From Stictocephala bisonia (taxonomy: Eukaryota > Arthropoda > Insecta > Hemiptera > Membracidae): a stretch of DNA of 64,000 bases. The notes beneath the pieces are model-generated. The model was not told the DNA's origin. It was given only the letters and a program-made list of their open reading frames with translations, and did no database searches. Position numbers and translations under genes: made by a program. This document shows, one piece after another, positions 48,803 through 61,257 of the stretch (positions are counted from its first letter, which is position 1; each line of letters starts with the position of its first letter). The stretch spans positions 2,852,001 to 2,916,000 of the forward strand of contig JAQJVL010000057.1 of the NCBI GenBank assembly GCA_035578905.1, in the 5' to 3' direction.

Positions 48803-49382
48803 TCAATAGCTGTCATATTATATGTTAGCAATACAGGATATCAATAATTAATATACTGTATATTTTTGATTAATTATGTACAATGGAAATAAAATGATAA
48901 GTGTTTTTATTGTAAAAAACTTACAGCAAAATTATGGCTACACAAAATGTTTTTAAAGGGAAATATAATTAATAAATCAGTTTAATATTAATGCTAAAAA
49001 AGTCATTACTTTTTTTAGCTTTGATAGTATACTGGTGGTTTCCCTTCTACTTGCTTCCTAAAATAACTAAAATGTACCATGACCAGTACAACTTTTTTGT
49101 TTGTAAACTAATTGTTTTAACAAGCATATTGTACATAATTTTTTTATGAACAGAAAAAAATACTATAACTGTCAACTTTATCATTACAGTTCAATTCATA
49201 TATTTTACTAACATATTTGATTTTCAATTTAAATATGCAAGTACCTTACCGCCATAAGTAAATTTATATTACTTATACATTTAAATGTAGCCAGACACAC
49301 GATTCAACATCATATTACCAAGATATTATTATTAAGAAAAGTTCCTCGACATTCAACATTAATGAAATTCTTTATTGCACTA

Positions 49383-50214
49383 CAGTAGACTCCCGATTAT
49401 CCAAGAGTGGATTAACCACGTTGCGGATCAACCACGATCGTGAAAAAAAAAAATTAAAGCACATATAGTACATAGTTTATGCAACGACGTTGTTATGATA
49501 GAAATAATGATAATAATTTGACTTGTAATCAAAATTTAACTTATAATTACAGATTGATAATGATCACTAGATGATCAAAATGTCTCTTGATATATAACAT
49601 ATGATATATAAAATTGGAAATTATTATCATTATTTCCGCTCTTCAGCGTTATTTTCTAAACATGTAGGGTAGTGTTTACAATGTACTTCACCTGCCACTT
49701 CCATCAGGCGTGGCTGTGGCGCGCTCTATTGTTTTGAGTACACTGCCGTCTGCCACTGTGAGTCAGTTGTGTACGGTAGTCAGTGCAGTGTGGAAGGCTT
49801 ATCGACTGATTTACTAGATGGATAAACGGAAAATCCATAGAGAGGGAACAAGACACAACAGAGTTTGATATTATGGTGTTACGAAAAATTCGTGCAAGCA
49901 CTGTAAGAAAAGAGTCTAGCGCTAAGAATAAAAAATCTATAAAAGACTTCTTTCCAACCCAACAATAAAAGTGTTTGTTTTACTTTCATTAAAATGTTAT
50001 GTGATTCAAGTGATACTTAAGTAAATGTCAGTATGTACTGTACTACTGTATTTTAATTGTTTTATTTTTAAACCTAAATTCATATTAAGGCCTAATTTAA
50101 GGCTCAGTTTTGTTTCAGGATTGATTTTAGTCATTGCCAGGCAATTTTAGGCTAGTTTTGAATTATCCATGAAAGGTCAGCCACTCATTATCGTGGATAA
50201 TCGGGAGTCTACTA
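49383..50214 (+). mobile_element. Tigger (pogo) element, internal deletion derivative
   Basis: TA at 49381-49382 and 50215-50216 flanks an 832-bp element with 20-bp terminal inverted repeats (CAGTAGACTCCCGATTATCC; the outermost base differs on the right). It keeps only a piece of transposase C-terminus. The ends match the Tigger type and resemble 20475-21091. Confidence 0.88.
49870..49968 (+). pseudogene. Tigger transposase C-terminal remnant
   Basis: The frame reads VLRKIRASTVRKESSAKNKK then SIKDFFPTQQ before TAA at about 49966. A basic stretch ending in an SIxDFF-type motif is the usual end of Tigger/jerky-like transposases. The DNA-binding and DDE domains are deleted. Confidence 0.55.
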
Positions 50215-50564
50215 TACTTCTTAGTTCTATAATTCACTAACAAAATACTAATTCATTCTAAGTAAGCAGCACTGTTAATGATATACTTTAACACTGGCTA
50301 CAAGCCAATGAGCAGAAGCGCGATTCTAATTCGAACAGAAATATTCATGGCGCAGGTTTGAGTATACTCCTGATAAGTGGGCAACTCTAAATTTGAACTG
50401 GCTTAGAAATATCTAAACTAACAATAAATCTTCTTAGGATAATAACAAACAAATAAAAATGAGAACATCTCCAACAACAATATAATGAGCAACATACATA
50501 AAAGCGTTGTGGGGTTCAAACTTGTGAAACAGGATATCATTTTTATATTTGTATTATGTATTTC

Positions 50565-50712
50565 AACACCAGTGACACTTTTATTAACCAATCAAACGTT
50601 GTCTGGTCCAAACCCATCAAGATAAATTTAGTTGGACCTCTTGGGATTTGAACTCGCGACCTCCTGCATTGAAGTCAAGAGTGCTAACAGTTGCGCTAGC
50701 AAGAAGATAGAT
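50565..50712 (-). repeat. tRNA-derived SINE, family 1, reverse copy
   Basis: On the minus strand it reads TTGCTAGCGCAACTGTTAGC (box A region), GAGTTCAAATCCC (box B), GAGGTCCAACTAAATTTATC, TTGATGGGTTTGGACCAG and AATAAAAGTGTCACTGG, matching the copy at 29910-30065 along its length. Confidence 0.8.
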
Positions 50713-51767
50713 ATCACACTGTCAACTTGTCACCTTATCTCAGTTTTTCAAGTGCAGTGACATCATAAATAAATTTATTTAAGAGCACAATGAGGATGAT
50801 ATGATGAAAAGATTGTTTCCCTTTTCAATGCACATAATGGATCAAGCACAGCATATATTGATTGGCTGTTTAATTTAATAAACCAACTAAAAGAGCTTTA
50901 AGGCATTTAAGGTTTTTTCACTTTAACCTGTATGACCAAGTCTGAACCTTACAAATCTGGATGCAATTTTCCAGGCTCAATCAATCAAAATAACTTTATT
51001 CATATCAGTAAAATTGTACATTTAAATGGTGTCACAGTCATATTAGATAACAATTTTATAAAAATAAAAACCCTAAACTAAAATATTCACTTATGGTGTA
51101 CAGAGGCTTAATGACTAAGTAAGTTATCACAGCTTTATTATTAAACTTTAAAAAGTTTACAATAGTCTAAATGTCATTTGGCAAAGGGTTAACAAAATTA
51201 ATTTCAAAATAAAAAGATTTACTTTCAAATAAGGTAAGCCTGTGATTAGAAAATAAAAAACTATCTCAAATTGTGTTTATAATTATGATGATCGCCTAAT
51301 TTTGGTATTGCAGAAGCATTTTTATGTGTGTGCAGAATTGTTTCAAAAATATATAACCTGTAAACGGAAATATACACCCATTTCTTTAAAATGATTTCTA
51401 ACAGAACCATTCCAAATTGTCTGCGAATTGTTACTCGTATTGCTCTTTTCTACATATGACAGCTGATTTACAAAACTTTTATACGGTTGCTTAGATATAC
51501 CTTTCTTGTATTCATCCCACCACTCAACAACCCAAGGCCAACTAGTTTGTGTTCTTTTACCAGTAATCATAGCTCAAACTCCGTCTGGATTGAAGTCTCC
51601 ATCTATGCTTACACATTCTTTACAGTTATTAAATTTGTTTATTTATGTTGTGTTACAATTTTTGAATAAATGAATTGGCTTTTCAAGAAATGAACTTTTT
51701 TTTAACAATTCTATATAGTGATAAGTTGATGATAGCAGTGAAGGAAATGACAACATGTACCACGTAT

Positions 51768-51840
51768 TGATGGAGACATACAGCTGTGCGTGTGACCATG
51801 TCATGATAGGTTATGGTGAGATGAGGTTAAATCAAAGTAT
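51768..51840 (+). repeat. dispersed repeat segment shared with 36.4 kb
   Basis: GATGGAGACATACAGCTGTG and GTCATGATAGGTTATGGTGA match 36393-36560 with scattered changes and a gap before TTAAAT. Confidence 0.55.
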
Positions 51841-53648
51841 TCTAAAAACATTTCAGCTGAGTCAAATTGATGGATATTGATATTGATATGATATGATATT
51901 GATAATATGGATATTGAATAACATTTTATTTGTGATTTAGATTGAGTCAAAATAATTATTAAACATTACAGTCGGGCAAGTTTATTATTTAAAACAAAAT
52001 TGCAATAAACAACTTGAAGGAATAATATTATCCATCAAATTTGTTTCTTTCAATAAAAATTACAATTCACTCACCAAAATTGGTATGGAGTGATATCTTA
52101 TAATTAGTGGGAGAGTTTGTTAGAACATGGTTAGTAAAACTATGAACAGACAACTCAAGGTCACGACACAGCTGTACGGTTCCATATATGCTGTAAAGAT
52201 TTAACCAGTACATTTGTATAATAGACAAAAACAGGTTTTTTTTTCTACATCTTGTTTTATTTTAATGTTTATGGAAAAGAAAATATTATTGCCAATAAAT
52301 GTAAGATTTTGTATTTCAAGGCCTTGCAGAACAAATAAAGCGTCTAACATTATTTTTTATTTATTAAAATGCTTCAACAAGTTTTAATTTTTGTCACACA
52401 ATCCGTAAAGTGTTAGATTTTATATTTTAAATGAAATATAGAAATAGGTGAATGCCACCATCGTGCTTATACGTTTTTGTAACACTTCTTATTGTGCATA
52501 TAGTATGTAGATGGTTTGTGAATCATTTAAAAAGACATCTCTAAGTATTCACTGAACTGTAATACAGTAATCTCTATTTTAAGCCAGCGTTTCACAATAA
52601 CAGTGTTCCTTATTATTTGCATACTTGTTGAGACATTTAATTAATTGTTTTAAGTTATTATTGATATTTTTTTATTTGATTTACTATCAGTAATTATGTC
52701 TAAATGTTAGTACAGTTTCATTCATTCATGTTTGTATTATTTAAATAGATCAAAGCGTTTTACTCCTTAGATGAGTTCATAATGGGCCGCTGGGATGAAA
52801 ACATTTGAGAAACGTAGCAGGGGGAAATTAAATAAAGAACAAGTTCTGTTGTCAACAGCAACAATTTCAATAATGTTCAAAGTATTTTACTATTCCTATT
52901 TTTTTTAATACTGTATTATTATTTATTTATATGTTTATTATTGATTGATGTTGTTACATTTATTCGTTTTCTATAGAATTATTGTTGATACATGTAATGC
53001 AATTTGTAAAAATTTTTAAACTGCAAAAAAGAATTATTATTATTATTAAAATATCATCCTCGTAAGTATCGCATGTTTGTTTATATATAAAATTCTTACA
53101 TTCGATGTAAAGAAAAATCTAATCCCATGAAGTTAGCATGAATAAGGAATAATTTCTCAGACAGAACCATAACTGTGTTCAACATTACAATACAACAGGT
53201 TAGCTCTCAATAAAGTGTTCAAATTATTGCCTAAGTAAAATGAATTCCTTTAGATGAACATGAGATGAATTTGTTTGACTGGTGTAGTCAGGTTACTAAC
53301 TGAGATCATCTTCTAATTAGAAGTACGGTAACGAGGGCTGGGCAGGAACCTATAGTTGCATTAGTTGGTTAGTTATGAGAATATAAAAAGTAAGCTTATC
53401 ATTCAAACTACTTTTCTCTTAATCCCTAGAATACAGCTCTATCTCACGGTTTATGCAGCATTTCTAATTAATAATTTTCACAAAACATTCATTTTAAATA
53501 AGAAACATTTTTATGAATGTTATAGATAGAACATTTTTTAAAAGAAATATTCCAGTATCAAAATAAAAGTGATAAATAAATAAATTATTGCTGAAATTCT
53601 TTTATAATATTCATATTTTTTCTTTATAAATTGCTAACTGATATTTTT

Positions 53649-53692
53649 AGTCGTCTTAAAAAATTGCCACTTTGCTATTTTTTAAGACGACT
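53649..53692. repeat. perfect 16-bp hairpin next to a TTAA element
   Basis: AGTCGTCTTAAAAAAT (53649-53664) pairs exactly with 53677-53692 across a 12-base loop. It ends one base before the TTAA of the adjacent MITE. Confidence 0.85.
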
Positions 53693-53693
53693 G

Positions 53694-54434
53694 TTAACCC
53701 TTTGGCTGATATACAACGATATATCGTTGTTGGAAAAACTACCGAAAAGTGATAAACAACGATATATCGTTGTTCCCGGTTCGGCCGAAAAGTGATTTGC
53801 AACGATATATCGTTGTTGCGTGATTAATTTATTACGATGTTATTTTTTCGTTAAATTAACTCATATGTCCACAAATTAGTTTCTAAATACATCAAATTTA
53901 ATTTAAAAAATATAAATATGTTTCATATAATACGTTTTTAACATCGACCTTGAACGAAAGCGTAGTATTGATTTGGATCACCTAAAAAACACGAAAGTAA
54001 TTTTTTCTTATTATATTCATAAGATAAGTATTTTTTAACCAAAACTCTTTGAATTTTCAGCATCTGTTCATAATTAAATGTACTTTTAGTATATATTACA
54101 ATAATAACGCTACATATGTGTATATATATATAAAATATGTTTTTATAGTCCAAACTTAAAAAAAAAAACAATGTTTTTTTATTTTGATCTATAAATAAGT
54201 GTAAAATGTAATATTTATGCAATGAAATATTTATTCCTCAATAGACAATTTAAATACCTAAAAAGCAAAACTATTTTCAAGCAAATATGCCAATTTTTAC
54301 TAAAGTTATAGATTTTTAATCAAAACCTTGCAAAAACACCATTTTAGGCCTATCACTTTTGGGATAGCCCATGCCAAAAATCCTACCAATTTTCAGAACA
54401 AAAAATTTTTTTTGCCTATCAGTCAAAGGGTTAA
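53694..54434. mobile_element. piggyBac-like MITE with three spaced palindromes
   Basis: TTAA at 53694-53697 and 54431-54434 flanks 733 bp. The ends are CCCTTTGGCTGATA (left) and the complement CCCTTTGACTGATA (right), a piggyBac/looper-type terminus. Three copies of the palindrome CAACGATATATCGTTG start at 53714, 53757 and 53800, exactly 43 bases apart. The interior has a 94-codon minus-strand frame with no family resemblance. Confidence 0.88.
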
Positions 54435-55190
54435 AGTGTTAGCTGGTAGGAATTGAAAACATAATAAAAATTTTTCTGTGGCTAATTTTTTTAATTTACA
54501 ATTTTGTGCAATTATAAAAATAAAACAATAATGTTTATTATCAATTTATACTAAAATAAACGTGCATAATTTTGGAACTTTTTTATAATTAGCTTTATAT
54601 TTTCTTAAATATTCCTGGTATTTTATAAATATTCTTGGCTTAGTCAGTCATTAAGCCTGATGATGAAGGTTAGATTTAAAAAAATAAAATAGTACTAAGT
54701 GTATTCAAATTGAAATATTTCAGAATGAGATTATCCATTCCAAAGGGGACAAGTATTGTAAACAGAATGCCAAGGAACTACCTTTAAGTTCAAAGGTCAA
54801 GGAGAATCCTTCATTGATTGGCCATTAGGGAAATGGAAACTGGCCATTTATCATTTGATAGTTGCAGTTCTACCCTTATAAGAATAAATGGTTACCTTAA
54901 ACAAATGTGTAACGTGGAGATAACTTCATTACATTTTTATAAAGCAAATCAGAACTTGTTTATCAGTGTAGTTTCAAAACATATGTCTACTACTTATTTA
55001 GCTACATGCGAGTAGACAGTACTAGTCTACATACAAGTAAATCAACGACTACTATTCTACATTAGTTGAAGTATTAGCTGTTTTAAGTCTGCATCCATGT
55101 AGGTAGCAGCTTGAGTGTGGACGTACTCACAACATATCATATACAACATGAACATAATTACAGTTAAAAGCTATTAGTTTATATGCATCT
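54435..55190. other. AT-rich intergenic DNA
   Basis: Nothing recognised. The last 150 bases hold loose forerunners of the following array (GTAGACAGTACTAGTCTACA and similar). Confidence 0.5.
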
Positions 55191-56212
55191 CGATAACAGC
55201 TACTAGCCTGTATGTGTGTAGATAACAGTTACTAGCCTGTATGTCTGTAGATAACAGCTACTAGCCTGTATGTCGGTATATAACAGCTACTAGCCTGTAT
55301 GTCTGTAGATAACAGCTACTAGCCTGTATGTGTGTAGATAACAGCTACTAGCCTATATGTCTGTAAATAACAGCTACTAGCCTGTATGTCTGTAGATAAC
55401 AGCTACTAGCCTGTATATAACTGTATATAACAGTTACTAGCCCGTATGTCTGTCCATAACAGCTACTAGCCTGTATGTTTGTAGAAAACAGCTACTAGCC
55501 TGTATGTCTGTAGATAACAGCTACTAGCCTTTATGTGCGTAGATAACAGCTACTAGCCTGTATGTCAGTAGATAACAACTACTAGCCTGTATGTCGGTAG
55601 ATAACAACTACTAGCCTTTATGTGCATAGATAACAGCTACTAGCCTGTATGTTTGTAGAAAACAGCTACTAGCCTGTATGTCTGTAGATAACAGCTACTA
55701 GCCTTTATGTGCATAGATAACAGCTACTAGCCTGTATGTCAGTAGATAACAACTACTAGCCTGTATGTCTGTAGATAACAGTTACTAGCCTGTATGTTGG
55801 TAGATAACAGCTACTAGCCTGTATATCGGTAGATAACAGCTACTAGCCTGTATAAAACTGTATATAACAGTTACTAGCCCGTATGTATGTCGATAACAGC
55901 TACTAGCATGTATGTTTGTAGAAAACAGCTACTAGCCTGTATGTCTGTAGATAACAGCTACTAGCCTTTATGTGCGTAGATAAAGCTACTAGCCTGTATG
56001 TCGGTAGATAACAACTACTAGCCTGTATGTCGGTAGATAACAGTTACTAGCCTGTATGTCGGTAGATAACAGCTACTAGCCTGTATGTTTGTAGAAAACA
56101 GCTACTAGCCTGTATGTCAGCTACTAGCCTTTATGTGCGTAGATAACAGCTACTAGCCTGTATGTCGGTAGATAACAACTACTAGCCTTAATGTATGTAG
56201 ATAACAACTACA
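55191..56212. repeat. 29-bp minisatellite, about 35 copies
   Basis: The unit is AGATAACAGCTACTAGCCTG then TATGTCTGT, with variants TCGGT, TTTGT, GTGCG and AACAACTACTAG, and occasional short units (55980, 56115). Stops occur in all frames. Confidence 0.93.
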
Positions 56213-56731
56213 AGTCAATAGTATGCATGCTGTACAGAGAATATATGATATAATGTAAAGAACAGCTTTTAGTGTACTAATTTAAGCTTTTAATCTCAAA
56301 TTACTTATATAGAAAAAGACTAAATTGGCTGTTTACAGTCATTATTAATTCATGGAACAGTGGCTCAATTTTAATATAAGTCAAATTTATTTCTGTTCAA
56401 ACATAAAATTAAATTATGTTAAGCTTTAATTGTATCAAATTTGTAAACAGAAAAGGCAATCAATACAAACATTACAGAAAGACCTGAGATTTAACAATTA
56501 AAAGTGAATGTTATTTTGATCGAATAAACAAAACAAGTATTTTAAATCAATCTCATTCCAGGTATTCAAATACGAGTACTAGAAGAAAGCAGACAATAAA
56601 ATATATGTGCCTAGACAGAGATTTTTTTACTATGGAAATAATATTTACTTTACATTTTTTTAGAGTTAAATGGTTGCAGAATGTAAATAAGCAGGCTATT
56701 GAGAAGAGCTCAACGAAACACAACGATACAT
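56213..56731. other. AT-rich spacer between two arrays
   Basis: Nothing recognised. Confidence 0.5.
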
Positions 56732-58765
56732 GAATGGAGTAGGGAGGATGGGCTGAAGAGCTTTAACAATAAGGTGATAAGGAGGTATTTAATGGAGTAG
56801 GGAGGATGGGCTGAAGAACTTTAACAATAAGGTGATGAGGAGGTATTTAATGGAGTAGGGAGGATGGGCTGAAGAGCTTTAACAATAAGGTGATAAGGAG
56901 GTATTTAATGGAGTAGGGAGGATGGGCTGAAGAGCTTTAACAATAAGGTGATAAGGAGGTATTTAATGGAGTAGGGAGGATGGGCTGAAGAGCTTTAACA
57001 ATAAGGTGATGAGGAGGTATTTAATGGAGTAGGGAGGATGGGCTGAAGAGCTTTAACAATAAGGTGATGAGGAGGTATTTAATGGAGTAGGGAGGATGGG
57101 CTGAAGAGCTTTAACAATAAGGTGATAAGGAGGTATTTAATGGAGTAGGGAGGATGGGCTGAAGAGCTTTAACAATAAGGTGATAAGGAGGTATTTAATG
57201 GAGTAGGGAGGATGGGCTGAAGAACTTTAACAATAAGGTGATGAGGAGGTATTTAATGGAGTAGGGAGGATGGGCTGAAGAGCTTTAACAATAAGGTGAT
57301 AAGGAGGTATTTAATGGAGTAGGGAGGATGGGCTGAAGAGCTTTAACAATAAGGTGATAAGGAGGTATTTAATGGAGTAGGGAGGATGGGCTGAAGAGCT
57401 TTAACAATAAGGTGATAAGGAGGTATTTAATGGAGTAGGGAGGATGGGCTGAAGAGCTTTAACAATAAGGTGATAAGGAGGTATTTAATGGAGTAGGGAG
57501 GATGGGCTGAAGAACTTTAACAATAAGGTGATGAGGAGGTATTTAATGGAGTAGGGAGGATGGGCTGAAGAGCTTTAACAATAAGGTGATAAGGAGGTAT
57601 TTAATGGAGTAGGGAGGATGGGCTGAAGAGCTTTAACAATGAGGTGATAAGGAGGTATTTAATGGAGTAGGGAGGATGGGCTGAAGAGCTTTAACAATAA
57701 GGTGATAAGGAGGTATTTAATGGAGTAGGGAGGATGGGCTGAAGAACTTTAACAATAAGGTGATGAGGAGGTATTTAATGGAGTAGGGAGGATGGGCTGA
57801 AGAGCTTTAACAATGAGGTGATAAGGAGGTATTTAATGGAGTAGGGAGGATGGGCTGAAGAGCTTTAACAATAAGGTGATAAGGAGGTATTTAATGGAGT
57901 AGGGAGGATGGGCTGAAGAGCTTTAACAATAAGGTGATAAGGAGGTATTTAATGGAGTAGGGAGGATGGGCTGAAGAGCTTTAACAATAAGGTGATAAGG
58001 AGGTATTTAATGGAGTAGGGAGGATGGGCTGAAGAACTTTAACAATAAGGTGATGAGGAGGTATTTAATGGAGTAGGGAGGATGGGCTGAAGAGCTTTAA
58101 CAATGAGGTGATAAGGAGGTATTTAATGGAGTAGGGAGGATGGGCTGAAGAGCTTTAACAATAAGGTGATAAGGAGGTATTTAATGGAGTAGGGAGGATG
58201 GGCTGAAGAACTTTAACAATAAGGTGATGAGGAGGTATTTAATGGAGTAGGGAGGATGGGCTGAAGAGCTTTAACAATAAGGTGATAAGGAGGTATTTAA
58301 TGGAGTAGGGAGGATGGGCTGAAGAGCTTTAACAATAAGGTGATAAGGAGGTATTTAATGGAGTAGGGAGGATGGGCTGAAGAGCTTTAACAATAAGGTG
58401 ATAAGGAGGTATTTAATGGAGTAGGGAGGATGGGCTGAAGAGCTTTAACAATAAGGTGATAAGGAGGTATTTAATGGAGTAGGGAGGATGGGCTGAAGAG
58501 CTTTAACAATAAGGTGATGAGGAGGTATTTAATGGAGTAGGGAGGATGGGCTGAAGAGCTTTAACAATAAGGTGATGAGGAGGTATTTAATGGAGTAGGG
58601 AGGATGGGCTGAAGAGCTTTAACAATAAGGTGATAAGGAGGTATTTAATGGAGTAGGGAGGATGGGCTGAAGAGCTTTAACAATAAGGTGATGAGGAGGT
58701 ATTTAATGGAGTAGGGAGGATGGGCTGAAGAGCTTTAACAATAAGGTGATGAGGAGGTATTTAAT
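56732..58765. repeat. 58-bp minisatellite, about 35 copies
   Basis: The unit is ATGGAGTAGGGAGGATGGGC, then TGAAGA(G/A)CTTTAACAATA, then AGGTGAT(A/G)AGGAGGTATTTA. Copies are very similar. Three variable sites (AGAGC/AGAAC, CAATA/CAATG, GATAA/GATGA) recur in blocks; every AGAAC unit is followed by GATGA, which points to a higher-order pattern. Confidence 0.95.
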
Positions 58766-60048
58766 CAGTTCATACTGAGAGACTAAAGGACAATGACATG
58801 TCTAGTGAAGGTCAACAAGTTCCTAGCGCAGTAACATACTGAATAATTTTAGTAATGAAGTTATTGATGATGATGCTTGATATTGAAAGTACATTGAAAA
58901 TAAAAAACTAATAAAAAGTAGAAGACATTATTTATTTGAAGTGCCATTCATAACCCTCTTCAATTATGCTGATTATTGTATTTATAATTTTTCTGAATTA
59001 TAACATCCAATAATTATGCGTTAAGTGGGGAATATATGAACAATGAAATATAAAACTTTTTGAACCAAAATATTGGAAGTTAATTTGGTTGATTAAGACT
59101 AACTTCATAATTTTCAGAGTGAAATCATTACCAAACCTTGAAAGGTATCAGCTGACAACCAACCACTTCTGTTCATCTGTCACTGCACTGAGAGTTAATT
59201 AAATTTCCAGTCGGCCCTAAATGTAATGAAGATGACATTCACTCTCTTGTACCTAGATTTTCCAATCGATATTGAAGACATAGAGGGATACTTTGTAGCT
59301 TACTAAATGTTTGACCATGAAAGAAAATGAAATTTATTATTATTGAAGTATTTTTTTTTATAAATATATAAAAGTTACATTTGTAGTTTTATTTAAAGAC
59401 CAAATGTTTGGATATAAAAACTGAGCTGATACAAAAAGTCTGCTAATGAAATGTGTTTGGATTAATTAAAATTATTTAAAATTAAATGTTTTGTCTTCTT
59501 AACAAAGAAAGTAAATTGAGAAAGGTTAATTCCCACTGCCACTATCTTAAATACCAGAACTATCTAATGTTTACACATGATTAGACAATCACCTTGTTTT
59601 ATCCAACTCTTACTGCAACACATTACTCAGTTAATTTCAATATTTATTTTAAGACACCATTGTTATTTGCAATAATGAGAAACTCGCAGATGAGAGCATG
59701 GAATTAAGTTTATATGACAATTAACATTTCATAGTTTGTGGTTCCAAAATAACAGATCTGCAAGGACTTGAAATTTACAGTTGGTAGTTGGCACCAGTTC
59801 AACAGGGTTCTTTTTGCGTTACAAATGTGACACGCTGGTGTCATTGCAGGGATTCCCAGAGCTCCGGCGGCTATTTTTCTACAAGTGTCAAGCTGCCAAT
59901 TACTGTCCAAATATTTGCAATGTCTTCGGCTGATTGATTATGAGCTGAAGTTGGGAAACCCAAGAAATTTAAATGAAACACTTCCTTTACCAGTTGCTAA
60001 ATAAAACCCCAACCTTGAAATCAAAGAGCTATTGAATTGTATGTTTAT
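58766..60048. other. AT-rich intergenic DNA
   Basis: No supported gene. A 66-codon minus frame at 59710-59910 has no family resemblance. Confidence 0.5.
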
Positions 60049-60778
60049 TTAACCCTAGATCTGGTAGTTTTTCTGCAATATTTTTGCAATGTTGTGTTAA
60101 ACATTCATGACATCAAATTAAAAAAAAATGTATATACTTTATTCTCAAAACATGTTACTAACAATAATGCAAATTGTATTACTACAAAAAATTAAGGATT
60201 ACAAAATATAAAACAACAACAATATCATACCATATAAAACTAAAAAAGCCAACATTGTAAAAGACCAAATAGCCAAACGTATATAATTATTTAACCTTCT
60301 GATTATCATGAAACAAGTGAATTTATATTACAAATGAGTGTGGTGGATAAGAAAACAGGCATCTCTTATAAGCCTAAGCATAATTCATTTAGGAAGCTAC
60401 CATTTTTTTTAATTGCTAAATATACATCTTTTATATGATATTTTATTGAGAATATTTTGGCGATCAACTGATTTATCAAAATTAAGTTATGAACTAGACA
60501 TGGCAGAAAGAGATTTTTTCAACATATTTCAAGTAAAAGTGTTTACTTTTAACCCTAAATCTGGGATCAGCTTAGAATTTATAGGGATCAGAACCCTCAA
60601 CGCCCTCAGATTTGTTGAATTTTTTTGGTTGGTTTGTTAATAATGTAGTGGAAATAAATTAATACTGTTCGATGCACAATTTAATTTTCTTTATATTTCA
60701 GAAGGTTTTATATTGATATCTCCAATAATAAACAAATGCTAAGCGAAATAAGAACGCAGTACACAAGTGCTGATTCAA

Positions 60779-61222
60779 ATATCCCGGCGGCAGGATAGGT
60801 GCAAGCGCTGAAATATCCCGGCGGCAGGATAGGTGCAAGCGCTGAAATATCCCGGCGGCAGGATAGGTGCAAGGGCTGAAATATCCCGGCGGCAGGATAG
60901 GTGCAAGCGCTGAAATATCCCGGCGGCAGGATAGGTGCAAGCGCTGAAATATCCCGGCGGCAGGATAGGTGCAAGCGCTGAAATATCCCGGCGGCAGGAT
61001 AGGTGCAAGCGCTGAAATATCCCGGCGGCAGGATAGGTGCAAGCGCTGAAATATCCCGGCGGCAGGATAGGTGCAAGCGCTGAAATATCCCGGCGGCAGG
61101 ATAGGTTCAAGCGCTGAAATATCCCGGCGGCAGGATAGGTGCAAGCGCTGAAATATCCCGGCGGCAGGATAGGTGCAAGCGCTGAAATATCCCGGCGGCA
61201 GGATAGGTGCAAGCGCTGAAAT
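60779..61222. repeat. 34-bp minisatellite, about 13 copies
   Basis: The unit is AAATATCCCGGCGGCAGGAT then AGGTGCAAGCGCTG. It is almost invariant (one GGGCTG and one GGTTCAAG variant). Since 34 is not a multiple of three and the unit lacks stops on the minus strand, three overlapping minus-strand frames (up to 148 codons) run through it with the same 34-aa cycle. They are repeat artefacts. Confidence 0.95.
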
Positions 61223-61257
61223 CGAAGGATTTTGATAGACTCTGCCTCTTAGAGATC

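Larger units (their letters stand above)
50217..53645. other. AT-rich intergenic DNA with SINE and repeat copies
   Basis: No gene recognised. It contains a minus-strand SINE (50565-50712), the repeat segment shared with 36.4 kb (51768-51840) and a short (ATT)n run near 53035-53050 that could be a LINE tail. Confidence 0.5.

Noticed and set aside
55191..58765. CRISPR-like arrays
   Set aside because: Units are contiguous tandem repeats without unique spacers, in an animal genome.
60698..61212. Three overlapping minus-strand frames of 122-148 codons
   Set aside because: They are the same 34-bp repeat read in three frames.
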